A model generated the notes under the pieces. The model saw only the letters and a list, made by a program, of their open reading frames with translations. It did no database searches and was not told where the DNA came from. A stretch of 5,648 nt of DNA from Bacteroidales bacterium (GTDB lineage: Bacteria; Bacteroidota; Bacteroidia; Bacteroidales; P3): positions 1-5,648 of the forward strand of contig JAFWBF010000094.1 in assembly GCA_017507285.1 (NCBI GenBank), in the 5' to 3' direction. The first letter of the stretch is position 1; each line of letters starts with the position of its first letter. Positions 1 to 5,648 of this stretch are shown one piece after another. Made by a program: the position numbers and the translations under genes.

Positions 1-714
1 CAACTCATCGGCAAGCCAGTTGATGATTTTTTGGTCAAAGTCGTCGCCACCAAGGTGAGTGTTACCGTTGGTAGATTTTACTTCAAACACACCGTCGCCA
101 AGTTCAAGAATAGAAATATCAAAAGTACCACCACCAAGGTCGAATACTGCAACATTCATATCTTTGTTCTTTTTGTCCAAACCGTAAGCAAGAGCAGCTG
201 CAGTAGGTTCGTTGATAATACGACGTACTTTCAATCCTGCTATTTCGCCGGCTTCTTTGGTAGCTTGACGTTGAGCATCGTTGAAGTAAGCAGGCACTGT
301 AATAACAGCTTCGGTTACTTCTTGACCTAAAAAGTCTTCGGCAGTTTTTTTCATTTTTTGCAAAATCACAGCCGATATTTCTTGCGGAGTGTATAAGCGA
401 CCTTGTATATCCACGCGAGGAGTGTTGTTATCACCTCTTACTACTTTGTAAGGAACTGAAGAAACTTCACCAGCTATTTGGTCGAAAGTTTCGCCCATGA
501 AACGTTTGATGGAATAAACAGTATTGTGAGGGTTTGTGATAGCTTGACGCTTGGCAGGGTCGCCCACCTTACGTTCGCCATTTTCCAAAAAACCTACTAT
601 TGAAGGGGTTGTTCTATGTCCTTCGCTATTTGCAATAACTACGGGTTCGTTACCTTCCATTACTGCTACACAACTATTAGTTGTTCCTAAGTCAATTCCG
701 ATTATTTTTCCCAT
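1..714 (-). CDS. dnaK: Molecular chaperone DnaK (Hsp70), N-terminal 238 residues, cut by the left edge
   Basis: Hsp70 chaperone that binds exposed hydrophobic segments of cytoplasmic proteins in an ATP-driven cycle with DnaJ and GrpE. The minus-strand reading from the ATG at 714-712 stays open to base 1 and covers most of the nucleotide-binding domain. Visible motifs are phosphate-1 IDLGTTNSCV (residues 7-16), the catalytic lysine K70 in SIKRFMG, ITVPAYFNDAQRQAT (138-152), connect-1 INEPTAAALAYG (167-178), phosphate-2 FDLGGGTFDIS (191-201) and LGGDDFD (221-227). The stretch after RFMG carries the insertion found in Gram-negative DnaKs and missing from Gram-positive ones. The start is fixed by the family N-terminus MGKIIGIDLGTTNS; no Shine-Dalgarno sequence precedes it, as is usual in Bacteroidota. 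Ile codons are mixed (6 of 19 are ATA), unlike the ATA-heavy transport genes on the other strand. The substrate-binding domain lies outside the window. No frameshift or missing key residue is seen. Confidence 0.98.
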   Translation of the reverse strand, partial: MGKIIGIDLGTTNSCVAVMEGNEPVVIANSEGHRTTPSIVGFLENGERKVGDPAKRQAITNPHNTVYSIKRFMGETFDQIAGEVSSVPYKVVRGDNNTPRVDIQGRLYTPQEISAVILQKMKKTAEDFLGQEVTEAVITVPAYFNDAQRQATKEAGEIAGLKVRRIINEPTAAALAYGLDKKNKDMNVAVFDLGGGTFDISILELGDGVFEVKSTNGNTHLGGDDFDQKIINWLADEL

Positions 715-763
715 TTTATTTTTATATTATATTATTATTCTATATTTATTATATTGTTTTCTG

Positions 764-792
764 TTTATACATAGCATCAAATTATGTGCCAA
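764..792 (-). promoter_or_regulatory. Candidate dnaK promoter
   Basis: Read on the minus strand, TTGGCA (792-787) is followed after 17 bases by TATAAA (769-764), a good sigma-70-like layout. The same sequence also contains a TTTG (793-790) like the Bacteroidota -33 element, placed about 20 bases before the TA of TATAAA; however, the TTTG expected at the end of the Bacteroidota -7 box (TAnnTTTG) is absent. Transcription would start near 757 and leave an A/T-rich leader of about 43 bases before the ATG. This is a pattern match only; no start site is known. Confidence 0.4.
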
Positions 793-817
793 ACCGTAAA
801 AAATGTTTCTCTTCCCT

Positions 818-826
818 ATTTTGTCA
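818..826. repeat. Half-site ATTTTGTCA, second copy, next to the dnaK promoter
   Basis: The 9-mer ATTTTGTCA repeats exactly the right side of the palindrome at 866-878, 52 bases away (about five helical turns). It lies about 25 bases upstream of the candidate -35 box of dnaK. A 12-bp perfect palindrome, TGTTTTAAAACA (827-838), abuts it. The regular spacing suggests protein binding, but this is inference. Confidence 0.4.
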
Positions 827-865
827 TGTTTTAAAACAAAAGAAAGTCCTTTTTTGTTTTCCGTA

Positions 866-878
866 TGACATTTTGTCA
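866..878. promoter_or_regulatory. Perfect 13-bp palindrome TGACA-TTT-TGTCA upstream of dnaK, candidate operator
   Basis: Two 5-bp arms, TGACA and TGTCA, flank a 3-base centre (TTT on plus, AAA on minus). It lies about 75 bases beyond the candidate dnaK -35 box. A repeated half-site lies at 818-826, and the heptamer GTATGAC overlapping its left arm (863-869) recurs at 896-902. It is not the CIRCE element of HrcA, nor a sigma-32 promoter. I cannot name the binding protein. Confidence 0.45.
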
Positions 879-967
879 GACTCATATATCCATCTGTATG
901 ACTTATGGCACTATTAAAATCCATTTCTCACTTATCCAAATCCACCGCATAAATCATTTTATTTTAC

Positions 968-997
968 ACCCTACTATCAATTGCTTTATGATAGGGT
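968..997. repeat. Imperfect hairpin in the divergent region
   Basis: The left arm ACCCTACTATCA (968-979) pairs with the right arm TGATAGGGT (989-997) through nine base pairs with a three-base bulge and a nine-base loop. No T-run follows it on either strand, and it sits between two divergent genes, so it is not a convincing terminator. It may be an operator or part of a leader. Confidence 0.35.
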
Positions 998-1053
998 ATA
1001 ACATCAACGACAATATACCATAAATCGCAACCTTATATATGAGTTATTTTTCC

Positions 1054-1105
1054 ATCACGAGGGAGATAAAATTACATCACGAAGAAAATTTATCTAGTAC
1101 GTGAT
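1054..1105. promoter_or_regulatory. 52-bp imperfect dyad with repeated CATCACGA, candidate operator or RNA structure
   Basis: The whole element is symmetric about 1079.5. ATCACG (1054-1059) pairs with CGTGAT (1100-1105), and AGATAAA (1064-1070) pairs with TTTATCT (1089-1095). Five more symmetric pairs lie inside, so 18 of 26 positions match. CATCACGA occurs twice in direct orientation (1053-1060 and 1075-1082, 22 bases apart), so CGTGAT could pair with either copy. It lies about 150-200 bases upstream of the TolC-family gene, before the likeliest promoter, which favours a DNA-binding role for export-operon control over an mRNA leader. Confidence 0.45.
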
Positions 1106-1118
1106 ACCGACAAATCTT

Positions 1119-1128
1119 CCTCGCGAGG
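1119..1128. promoter_or_regulatory. Perfect palindrome CCTCGCGAGG, candidate operator
   Basis: A 10-bp perfect palindrome, extendable to TTCCTCGCGAGG(G)AA with one inserted base. It is a G/C island in A/T-rich DNA, with its centre 44 bases downstream of the centre of the preceding dyad. CGAGGGA at 1124-1130 also occurs at 1058-1064 inside that dyad, so the two elements share a sequence word and may bind the same protein. It lies just upstream of the likely operon promoter. Confidence 0.4.
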
Positions 1129-1131
1129 GAA

Positions 1132-1179
1132 TTTTCATAATCTCTCAATGCAACATATAATATATATGTATACCTTTTG
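1132..1179 (+). promoter_or_regulatory. Probable promoter zone of the export operon
   Basis: TATAAT (1156-1161) is preceded 18 bases upstream by a weak TTTTCA (1132-1137). Alternatively TACCTTTT (1171-1178) matches the Bacteroidota -7 box TAnnTTTG at seven of eight positions, but no -33 TTTG stands at the right distance. Either would give a leader of roughly 70-90 bases before the ATG at 1258. Neither match is strong enough to choose between them. Confidence 0.25.
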
Positions 1180-1257
1180 CCAAGCCATATAAACAAAGAC
1201 TTTCCTTGTCTGTTATCATATTCAAAACTTGATGGTTTTATACAAACAATAATTCTT

Positions 1258-2661
1258 ATGCGTTATTTTTATTCTTTTTGCTATATATGTCTATTGCTGC
1301 TACCTAACCAACGGTCGAGTGGGCAAGATATAAGTTTTTCGGAATCGCTAAATCAGGTTTATACCAACAGCAATGTTTTGCGGATAGCCGAAAACGAACG
1401 AGCCAAAGCCAAAAGTATTCACCAAAGTCTCAACTCGTCGTGGTTTCCCACTATTGCAGCCACCGGTAGCTACACATGGATGTCTGATAAGATTGAGGTA
1501 ACTCAAGAATATAAAAGCCTGCTTGAGCCATTTGATAGCTACTTCAACAAAAATATTATCACACAAACCATTGGCAATACCATACATAATTTTTTGGGCA
1601 ATACCACCTTCAGCGTACCTATAATGGACCAAAACTGGGCATCGATAGATGCTGCAATAGTATATCCGATATTCACCGGCGGACGACGTATATACGCCAA
1701 CGCTATTGGCAAAGAGATAGAAAACATTGGAACATTGGGCGAGCAAGAAACACGGGCCACAATATTTCTACTATGGGTTGAGACCTACTACGGTCTGCAA
1801 CTAAGTATCGAAAACGAAAAAGTTAGAAAAGAAAACCTTCAAGCATTAAGCAACCACTACCGCGAAGTATTGGCATTCAAAGCCAACGGCATGACCAATG
1901 AGATGGACTGCCTGATAGCCCAAGTGGCTGTAGAAGATGCCGAAAGACAATGGAAAGCAGCAAAAAAAAACACATCAATAGTGCAATATCGCTTTTACCA
2001 AATGCTTGGTCTAGACAGCACTTGCAACTACAACACCTCATCGCCACTATTTATACATAGCAGCATCCCTTCACTAGAATGGTTTATTGCCCAAAGCCAC
2101 AACGCACCTCTACTGCAAGCAATGAAAGCCAAAGAAACAATTGCCAACAAAAATGTAAATATAGCAATAGCCGACTACTTTCCTACCATTGCCATCTTTG
2201 GCAAACAAACATTGATGTCATACAACATACCCAAAAACCTTATGCCACCCACAATAGTGGGAGCTTCGCTGGTATGGAACATATTTGACGGACTGCAACG
2301 CGAAAGAAAAATAAAACAAAGCAAAATAGATGTAGCTATAAGCAACAACCAATACAACGAAGCACAAAAACAGCTAACTACCGCAATACACAAAGCCTAT
2401 TACGAACTGGAAAACGCCAAAGAAAGTATAAACACCCTTGGCAGCACCATAGCCATGACCGACGAACTGATACGAATACGCAAAGCTGCATACAAAGAAG
2501 GTATGGCTACCACCACCGAAGTAATTGATGCACAAACAGCCAATGCCAAAGCAAAACTTATGCTTATGGCAGAATACTATCGCTACGATATGATGTTGGC
2601 AACATTGGTATCGCTATGCGGAATACCTCAACACTTTGAAAAATGGAGCAACCAACAATAA
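1258..2661 (+). CDS. TolC-family outer-membrane efflux channel
   Basis: 467-residue outer-membrane exit duct of a tripartite exporter; family members trimerise into a beta-barrel plus a long periplasmic alpha-helical tunnel. Residues 1-23 look like a signal peptide (MRYF, hydrophobic to L15, likely cut after SSGQ before DISF), with no lipobox. The typical internal duplication is clear: SWFPTIAATG (61-70) against DYFPTIAIFG (306-315); YPIFTGGRR (136-144) against WNIFDGLQR (340-348); and helices with NGMTNEMDCLIAQ (210-222) against EGMATTTEVIDAQ (414-426). The length is normal for the OEP family. ATG 1258 was chosen because it places the signal peptide at the N-terminus; an in-frame TTG at 1177 would add 27 polar residues in front of it. 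It is the first gene of the operon, 19 bases before the adaptor gene. Ile codons are mostly ATA. The substrate is unknown. Confidence 0.93.
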   Translation: MRYFYSFCYICLLLLPNQRSSGQDISFSESLNQVYTNSNVLRIAENERAKAKSIHQSLNSSWFPTIAATGSYTWMSDKIEVTQEYKSLLEPFDSYFNKNIITQTIGNTIHNFLGNTTFSVPIMDQNWASIDAAIVYPIFTGGRRIYANAIGKEIENIGTLGEQETRATIFLLWVETYYGLQLSIENEKVRKENLQALSNHYREVLAFKANGMTNEMDCLIAQVAVEDAERQWKAAKKNTSIVQYRFYQMLGLDSTCNYNTSSPLFIHSSIPSLEWFIAQSHNAPLLQAMKAKETIANKNVNIAIADYFPTIAIFGKQTLMSYNIPKNLMPPTIVGASLVWNIFDGLQRERKIKQSKIDVAISNNQYNEAQKQLTTAIHKAYYELENAKESINTLGSTIAMTDELIRIRKAAYKEGMATTTEVIDAQTANAKAKLMLMAEYYRYDMMLATLVSLCGIPQHFEKWSNQQ

Positions 2662-2680
2662 CCTAAAAAACAATAATATC

Positions 2681-3673
2681 ATGACAAAGATAAACAAAGC
2701 CGGAATAATAATATTTGCAAGCATATTGGTTTTGCTTGGAGGAATATCACTATGGGGAATACTTGTAGACAAAGAGAACGAGATAATGCTACAAGGACAG
2801 ATTGAATGCACAGAAATAACTGTATCAGGCACCCTGCCGGGGCGTGTGGCTCAATACTATGTAGAGGAAGGCGAACATGTAGAGGAAGGCGACACACTAG
2901 TGATAATACATTCACCCCAAGCCGAAGCCAGATATAACCAAGCTCGGGCTTTGGAATCGGCTACTTTGGCACAAAACGAAAAAATAGATGCCGGCACTCG
3001 CATACAACTCATAAACATGGCAAAAGAAGTATGGAGCAAAGCCAAAGCCGACTTAGAGCTAGCCAAAACAACACGCCAAAGAATGATAAACCTGTACAAC
3101 GACAATGTAATAACCCTTCAACGCAAAGAAGAGATGGAAGCGCTATACCAATCGGCAGTAGCCGAAGAACGAGCAGCATACTACCAATACGAAATGGCAA
3201 AACTGGGAGCACAAGACGAGGACAAAGCCACATCCTACTCGCTGGTGATGGCTGCCCAAGGAACGGTGGAAGAAGTAATGTCGGTACTAAAAGATGGGGC
3301 TTTAACATCGCCGGTGGCGGGCGAAATAGCAAAAAAATATATCAACGAAAGCGAGCTGGTAGGTGTAGGCACTCCTCTGCTAAGCATAGTCCTTACCGGC
3401 AAGGCATACTTGGTAATAAACGTAAGGGAAGACCTTATGCCACACTTCAAGATGGGTAAAACAATATATGCAAACATACCGGCCATAAACAAAAAGAATG
3501 TGCCTTTCAAGATTAATTACATAAGCCCTTTGGGTAGTTTTGCTACATGGAAATCAACAAAAGAAAAAGGAAGCTACGACCTAAAAACATTTGAGATACA
3601 CGCCACACCTACAGCAAAAGTTGAAGACTTGCGTCCCGGAATGTCGGCACTTATAAATATAAAACAACAATAA
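2681..3673 (+). CDS. HlyD-family periplasmic adaptor (membrane fusion) protein
   Basis: 330-residue adaptor linking the inner-membrane permeases to the TolC-type channel. The N-terminus MTKINKAG is followed by one membrane anchor (about 8-28, ending LWGILV), so it is a type II anchored protein, not a lipoprotein. The first lipoyl-like half spans about 40-79 (IECTEITVSGTLPGRV, then VEEGEHVEEGDTL). A charged, Ala-rich coiled-coil hairpin follows (about 80-195), then the second lipoyl half (207-237; LTSPVAGEI, VGVGTPLLSIV) and a beta-barrel region ending LRPGMSALINI (about 317-327). It resembles the YbhG/YhiI group of adaptors that work with ABC-2 permeases. ATG 2681 was chosen; a TTG in frame at 2636 lies inside the previous gene. 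The 19-base gap before it contains no G, so there is no Shine-Dalgarno site. VEEGEHVEEGD has a small in-frame VEEG repeat, fitting a lipoyl turn. Confidence 0.95.
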   Translation: MTKINKAGIIIFASILVLLGGISLWGILVDKENEIMLQGQIECTEITVSGTLPGRVAQYYVEEGEHVEEGDTLVIIHSPQAEARYNQARALESATLAQNEKIDAGTRIQLINMAKEVWSKAKADLELAKTTRQRMINLYNDNVITLQRKEEMEALYQSAVAEERAAYYQYEMAKLGAQDEDKATSYSLVMAAQGTVEEVMSVLKDGALTSPVAGEIAKKYINESELVGVGTPLLSIVLTGKAYLVINVREDLMPHFKMGKTIYANIPAINKKNVPFKINYISPLGSFATWKSTKEKGSYDLKTFEIHATPTAKVEDLRPGMSALINIKQQ

Positions 3674-3702
3674 CAGCCACAACCATACATCAAACCCAAA
3701 AC

Positions 3703-4878
3703 ATGACACCATTCATAGCCACAGCACGTCGCGAAACAAAACGAATATTTTGCAACCCAACATATTGGTTTGCAACATTGATATTGCCGCTATTTATACT
3801 ATCGGTTATGGCAACCATGTTTGGCAACGGACTTATACGGGAACTACCGGTAGGTATAGTAGACAACGACAACAGCCAACTATCACGTTCAATGGTTCGC
3901 CATATCGAAGCCGTTCCCGAACTACATGTAACAAAGATATATTCCAACACAGCCGAAGCCCAAACCGACATGCAAGCCAAAAAGATATACGGCTACATGT
4001 ATATATGCAAAGATTTTGAACGCAACATAAAAGCCAATCGCAAAGTGGAATTACCTTTTTACTATCATTTTGCACTGCTAAGTGTGGGTGGCGAAGTACT
4101 GAGCGGATTCTACTCCTACTTGGTGGATTTTGCAACACTGCCCTTACACGAAACAGCTCAAAAGCTAAATATCGACAAAGAAAAAGCCAATATAATAGCT
4201 ATGCCGGTAACGGCAGACTTTCATCCTCTGAACAATCCGTCGCTTGATTATATCATTTATTTATCATACCCTTACTTTTATGTTATACTACAAATACTTA
4301 TTTTGCTAACCATAGCCTACTGTATAGGTCGCGAATTTAAGGAAAATAGTGCCTCTATGTGGTTGACCACGGCAGGAAACAACCGCATAGTGGCACTGTA
4401 TGGCAAACTTACGCCCTACTTTGTGATATACTCCATAATAAGTTGTTTTGCCAATGTGATACTATTTAAAACACTTGAGATTCCAATAGAATCAAGTATT
4501 TTGGCAGTTTCGTTGACAAGCATTCTGTTTGTAGCGGCCACTATATCGGTATCGGTATTTATATTCAGCATTCATCCCAAACTTGCATCAATCATTGGTT
4601 TTATATCCATGTTTGGCTCGCTCGGTGCCACTATGGTAGGCGTTACATTTCCCGTACAGGCCATGCCCACAGTGGTAGAATGGGCATCATACCTATTTCC
4701 GGCAAGGCATTTCACGGTGCTAAGCCAAAACTTGTGCTACGAAGGATTAAACCTCGCCTACACTTGGCCACACTATGCCACACTAGTACTTTTCTGTCTA
4801 CTACCTTTTATAGCATCACTTAAAATACTACCATCTAAACTAGTAAACAACAATATTAAAGTATCCAACAACCAATGA
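3703..4878 (+). CDS. ABC-2 type transporter permease (first of a pair)
   Basis: 391-residue inner-membrane permease of the ABC2_membrane_3 type, as in YhhJ and YbhS/YbhR. The N-terminus has a short cytoplasmic stretch with basic residues (RRETKR, 9-14), then TM1 (about 21-40). A large periplasmic domain follows (about 41-178), with the family pattern PVGIVDNDNSQLSRSMVRHIEA (49-70) and KKIYGYMYICKDFERNI (93-109). Five further hydrophobic segments lie near 183-207, 236-256, 264-290, 294-318 and 357-376. GREFKENS (209-216), after TM2, is the conserved coupling-loop motif expected to meet the ATPase. The final residues are Asn-rich and polar. No Walker motifs are present, so it cannot hydrolyse ATP itself. 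It starts 29 bases after the adaptor stop with no Shine-Dalgarno site. It overlaps the next permease by four bases (ATGA), implying translational coupling and a heterodimer. The substrate cannot be inferred. Confidence 0.92.
   Translation: MTPFIATARRETKRIFCNPTYWFATLILPLFILSVMATMFGNGLIRELPVGIVDNDNSQLSRSMVRHIEAVPELHVTKIYSNTAEAQTDMQAKKIYGYMYICKDFERNIKANRKVELPFYYHFALLSVGGEVLSGFYSYLVDFATLPLHETAQKLNIDKEKANIIAMPVTADFHPLNNPSLDYIIYLSYPYFYVILQILILLTIAYCIGREFKENSASMWLTTAGNNRIVALYGKLTPYFVIYSIISCFANVILFKTLEIPIESSILAVSLTSILFVAATISVSVFIFSIHPKLASIIGFISMFGSLGATMVGVTFPVQAMPTVVEWASYLFPARHFTVLSQNLCYEGLNLAYTWPHYATLVLFCLLPFIASLKILPSKLVNNNIKVSNNQ
4875..4878 (+). promoter_or_regulatory. ATGA stop-start overlap coupling the two permease genes
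   Basis: The TGA stop of the first permease (4876-4878) overlaps the ATG start of the second (4875-4877). With no Shine-Dalgarno site visible upstream, re-initiation by the terminating ribosome is the likely way the second gene is translated, which would keep the two subunits near equal amounts. Confidence 0.7.
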
Positions 4879-5648
4879 CAACTATACGCCAAATATTAGC
4901 CACTACTATATGCGAATGGAAACACATTGCCACCAATATATCCATCCTATTGGTTATGATTGGAGGCAATATCGGCTATGGATTTCTATACAATTATATG
5001 TACAACCCCAACACTGTAAAAGAAGCTCCTATAGCTGTTGTAGATATGGCCGGCGACGTATTGAGCCATACTTTTATACAAAACCTCGATGCCACAGAGC
5101 AGGTTTCGGTGGCTTATACCATACCCGACTATGCCAAAGCCGAAGAACTACTTAGAGACAGAAAGATAGTAGGCTTCCTATACCTTCCACAAAATTTCTC
5201 TAAATTGGGGTCGAACTACAATCATAGCAACATTATGGCCTACGGCTCTACCCTATCCTTTCTAGACTTCCTTATGCTACAAGAAGCCACCACTTATACC
5301 CTTTTGGATTTCAACGCCATGCTACGCCCATTGTATGTGTCGCAACTACCCGACAAACAGAAATACGCCTTGGCTCAACTTCAACCCATAGAAGTAATAC
5401 CCTCTCCCCTTTTCAACGTCACCGAAGGCTATGGAACATACCTTATACCGCCGGTGCTTATGCTGATAATATTCCAAACAATGATGATATGCATAAGTAT
5501 ATCAGCGGGCGAAGAGAGGGAAAGTAAACACCTACACAACATAAAAATAAACACCTTTACCTACAACAAAAGTTTAACGCTTGTAGTAGGCAAAACCATA
5601 GCCTACACAAGTATCTACAGCATAATATCGCTATTCATGTTGGGGTTA
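4875..5648 (+). CDS. ABC-2 type transporter permease (second of the pair), cut by the right edge
   Basis: The first 258 codons of a second permease, open to the end of the window. The start ATG shares its bases with the TGA of the preceding gene (ATGA at 4875-4878), which fixes the start and indicates coupling. The architecture matches its neighbour: cytoplasmic N-terminus MTTIRQILATTICEWKH, TM1 (about 20-40), then a periplasmic domain (about 41-185) with PIAVVDMAGDVLSHTFIQNL (52-71) and RKIVGFLYLPQNFSK (96-110). TM2 is at about 189-210, the coupling-loop motif is AGEERESK (211-218), and TM3 begins near 240. The two permeases are divergent paralogues, as expected for the two halves of a heterodimer. 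Of 27 Ile codons 21 are ATA. The remaining membrane segments, and whatever follows the gene, are not visible. Confidence 0.92.
   Translation, partial: MTTIRQILATTICEWKHIATNISILLVMIGGNIGYGFLYNYMYNPNTVKEAPIAVVDMAGDVLSHTFIQNLDATEQVSVAYTIPDYAKAEELLRDRKIVGFLYLPQNFSKLGSNYNHSNIMAYGSTLSFLDFLMLQEATTYTLLDFNAMLRPLYVSQLPDKQKYALAQLQPIEVIPSPLFNVTEGYGTYLIPPVLMLIIFQTMMICISISAGEERESKHLHNIKINTFTYNKSLTLVVGKTIAYTSIYSIISLFMLGL

Larger units (their letters stand above)
715..1257. other. Divergent intergenic region between dnaK and the export operon
   Basis: 543 bases with no convincing gene. Short open frames here have no recognisable protein features and overlap the likely promoter sequences. The part next to dnaK (715-760) is almost pure A/T. 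Bases 764-792 hold a probable dnaK promoter, and 818-902 hold TGACA/TGTCA half-sites. Bases 968-997 form a bulged hairpin, 1054-1105 a long imperfect dyad, and 1119-1128 a perfect palindrome. A T/A-rich stretch at 1154-1179 is the likeliest place for the operon promoter. The size is generous for two back-to-back promoters and leaves room for regulator binding. No HrcA operator (CIRCE, TTAGCACTC-N9-GAGTGCTAA) was found. Confidence 0.85.

Noticed and set aside
551..917. Plus-strand open frames antisense to the dnaK start and running into the intergenic region
   Set aside because: Inside dnaK they are antisense reflections of a strongly conserved gene; beyond it the Leu/Ile/Tyr-rich tails come from translating A/T-rich DNA and do not resemble a real membrane protein.
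727..924. 65-codon open frame on the minus strand upstream of dnaK
   Set aside because: It overlaps the candidate dnaK promoter and half-site array, has no recognisable domain or signal, and its composition is that of A/T-rich intergenic DNA.
968..997. Hairpin considered as a rho-independent terminator
   Set aside because: No T-run follows on either strand and no gene ends here.
715..1257. CRISPR array, tRNA, insertion-sequence ends or a riboswitch in the intergenic region
   Set aside because: The repeats are too few and too short for CRISPR, no cloverleaf was found, no transposase or paired long inverted ends are present, and no known riboswitch core was recognised.
1258..1323. TolC-family protein considered as a lipoprotein because of Cys8 and Cys11
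   Set aside because: These cysteines lie before or within the hydrophobic core of the signal peptide and are not in a lipobox; the SSGQ-D site fits ordinary signal peptidase cleavage.
3009..3332. 107-codon minus-strand frame opposite the adaptor gene, rich in Leu and Pro
   Set aside because: It is antisense to the coiled-coil coding region; the Leu/Pro-rich product is what the complement of this composition gives.
3031..3459. 142-codon alternative plus-strand frame within the adaptor gene
   Set aside because: It is fully contained in a well-supported HlyD-family gene and its Arg/Ser/Gly/Asn-rich product has no family features; it is a shadow frame.

Overview
The window looks like a piece of a Bacteroidota chromosome, most likely Bacteroidales. 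The DnaK N-terminus reads like the Bacteroides/Porphyromonas type. The DNA is A+T-rich (46 G+C in the 120 bases 2101-2220). None of the genes has a Shine-Dalgarno sequence; the starts are preceded by A/T-rich or nearly G-free leaders. The transport operon also has the TolC-HlyD-permease-permease order that is common in Bacteroidales. Species cannot be named from this sequence.

Layout: (1) Bases 714-1, minus strand, hold the first 238 codons of dnaK, which runs off the left edge. (2) Bases 715-1257 are a 543-base non-coding divergent region. The dnaK half carries a probable promoter and a cluster of TGACA/TGTCA half-sites, including one perfect 13-bp palindrome. The other half carries a small hairpin, a 52-bp imperfect dyad and a 10-bp palindrome, with four related copies of a C(A/G)CGA-type 9-mer, upstream of the transport operon. 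(3) Bases 1258-5648, plus strand, hold a four-gene operon: a TolC-type outer-membrane channel, an HlyD-type periplasmic adaptor, an ABC-2 permease, and a second ABC-2 permease cut by the right edge. Gaps are 19 and 29 bases, then a 4-base ATGA overlap.

Together the four transport genes would build a tripartite export machine across both membranes: a permease heterodimer in the inner membrane, the adaptor in the periplasm, and the TolC channel in the outer membrane. No ATPase gene lies among the genes visible here, so it must be downstream, elsewhere, or absent. The substrate cannot be read from the sequence. dnaK is a housekeeping chaperone gene and is probably a neighbour only by position, although the two units share an upstream region.

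I see no mobile element, CRISPR array, rRNA or tRNA. I also see no clear evidence of a wholly new system; the most interesting parts are the structured divergent region and the missing ATPase.
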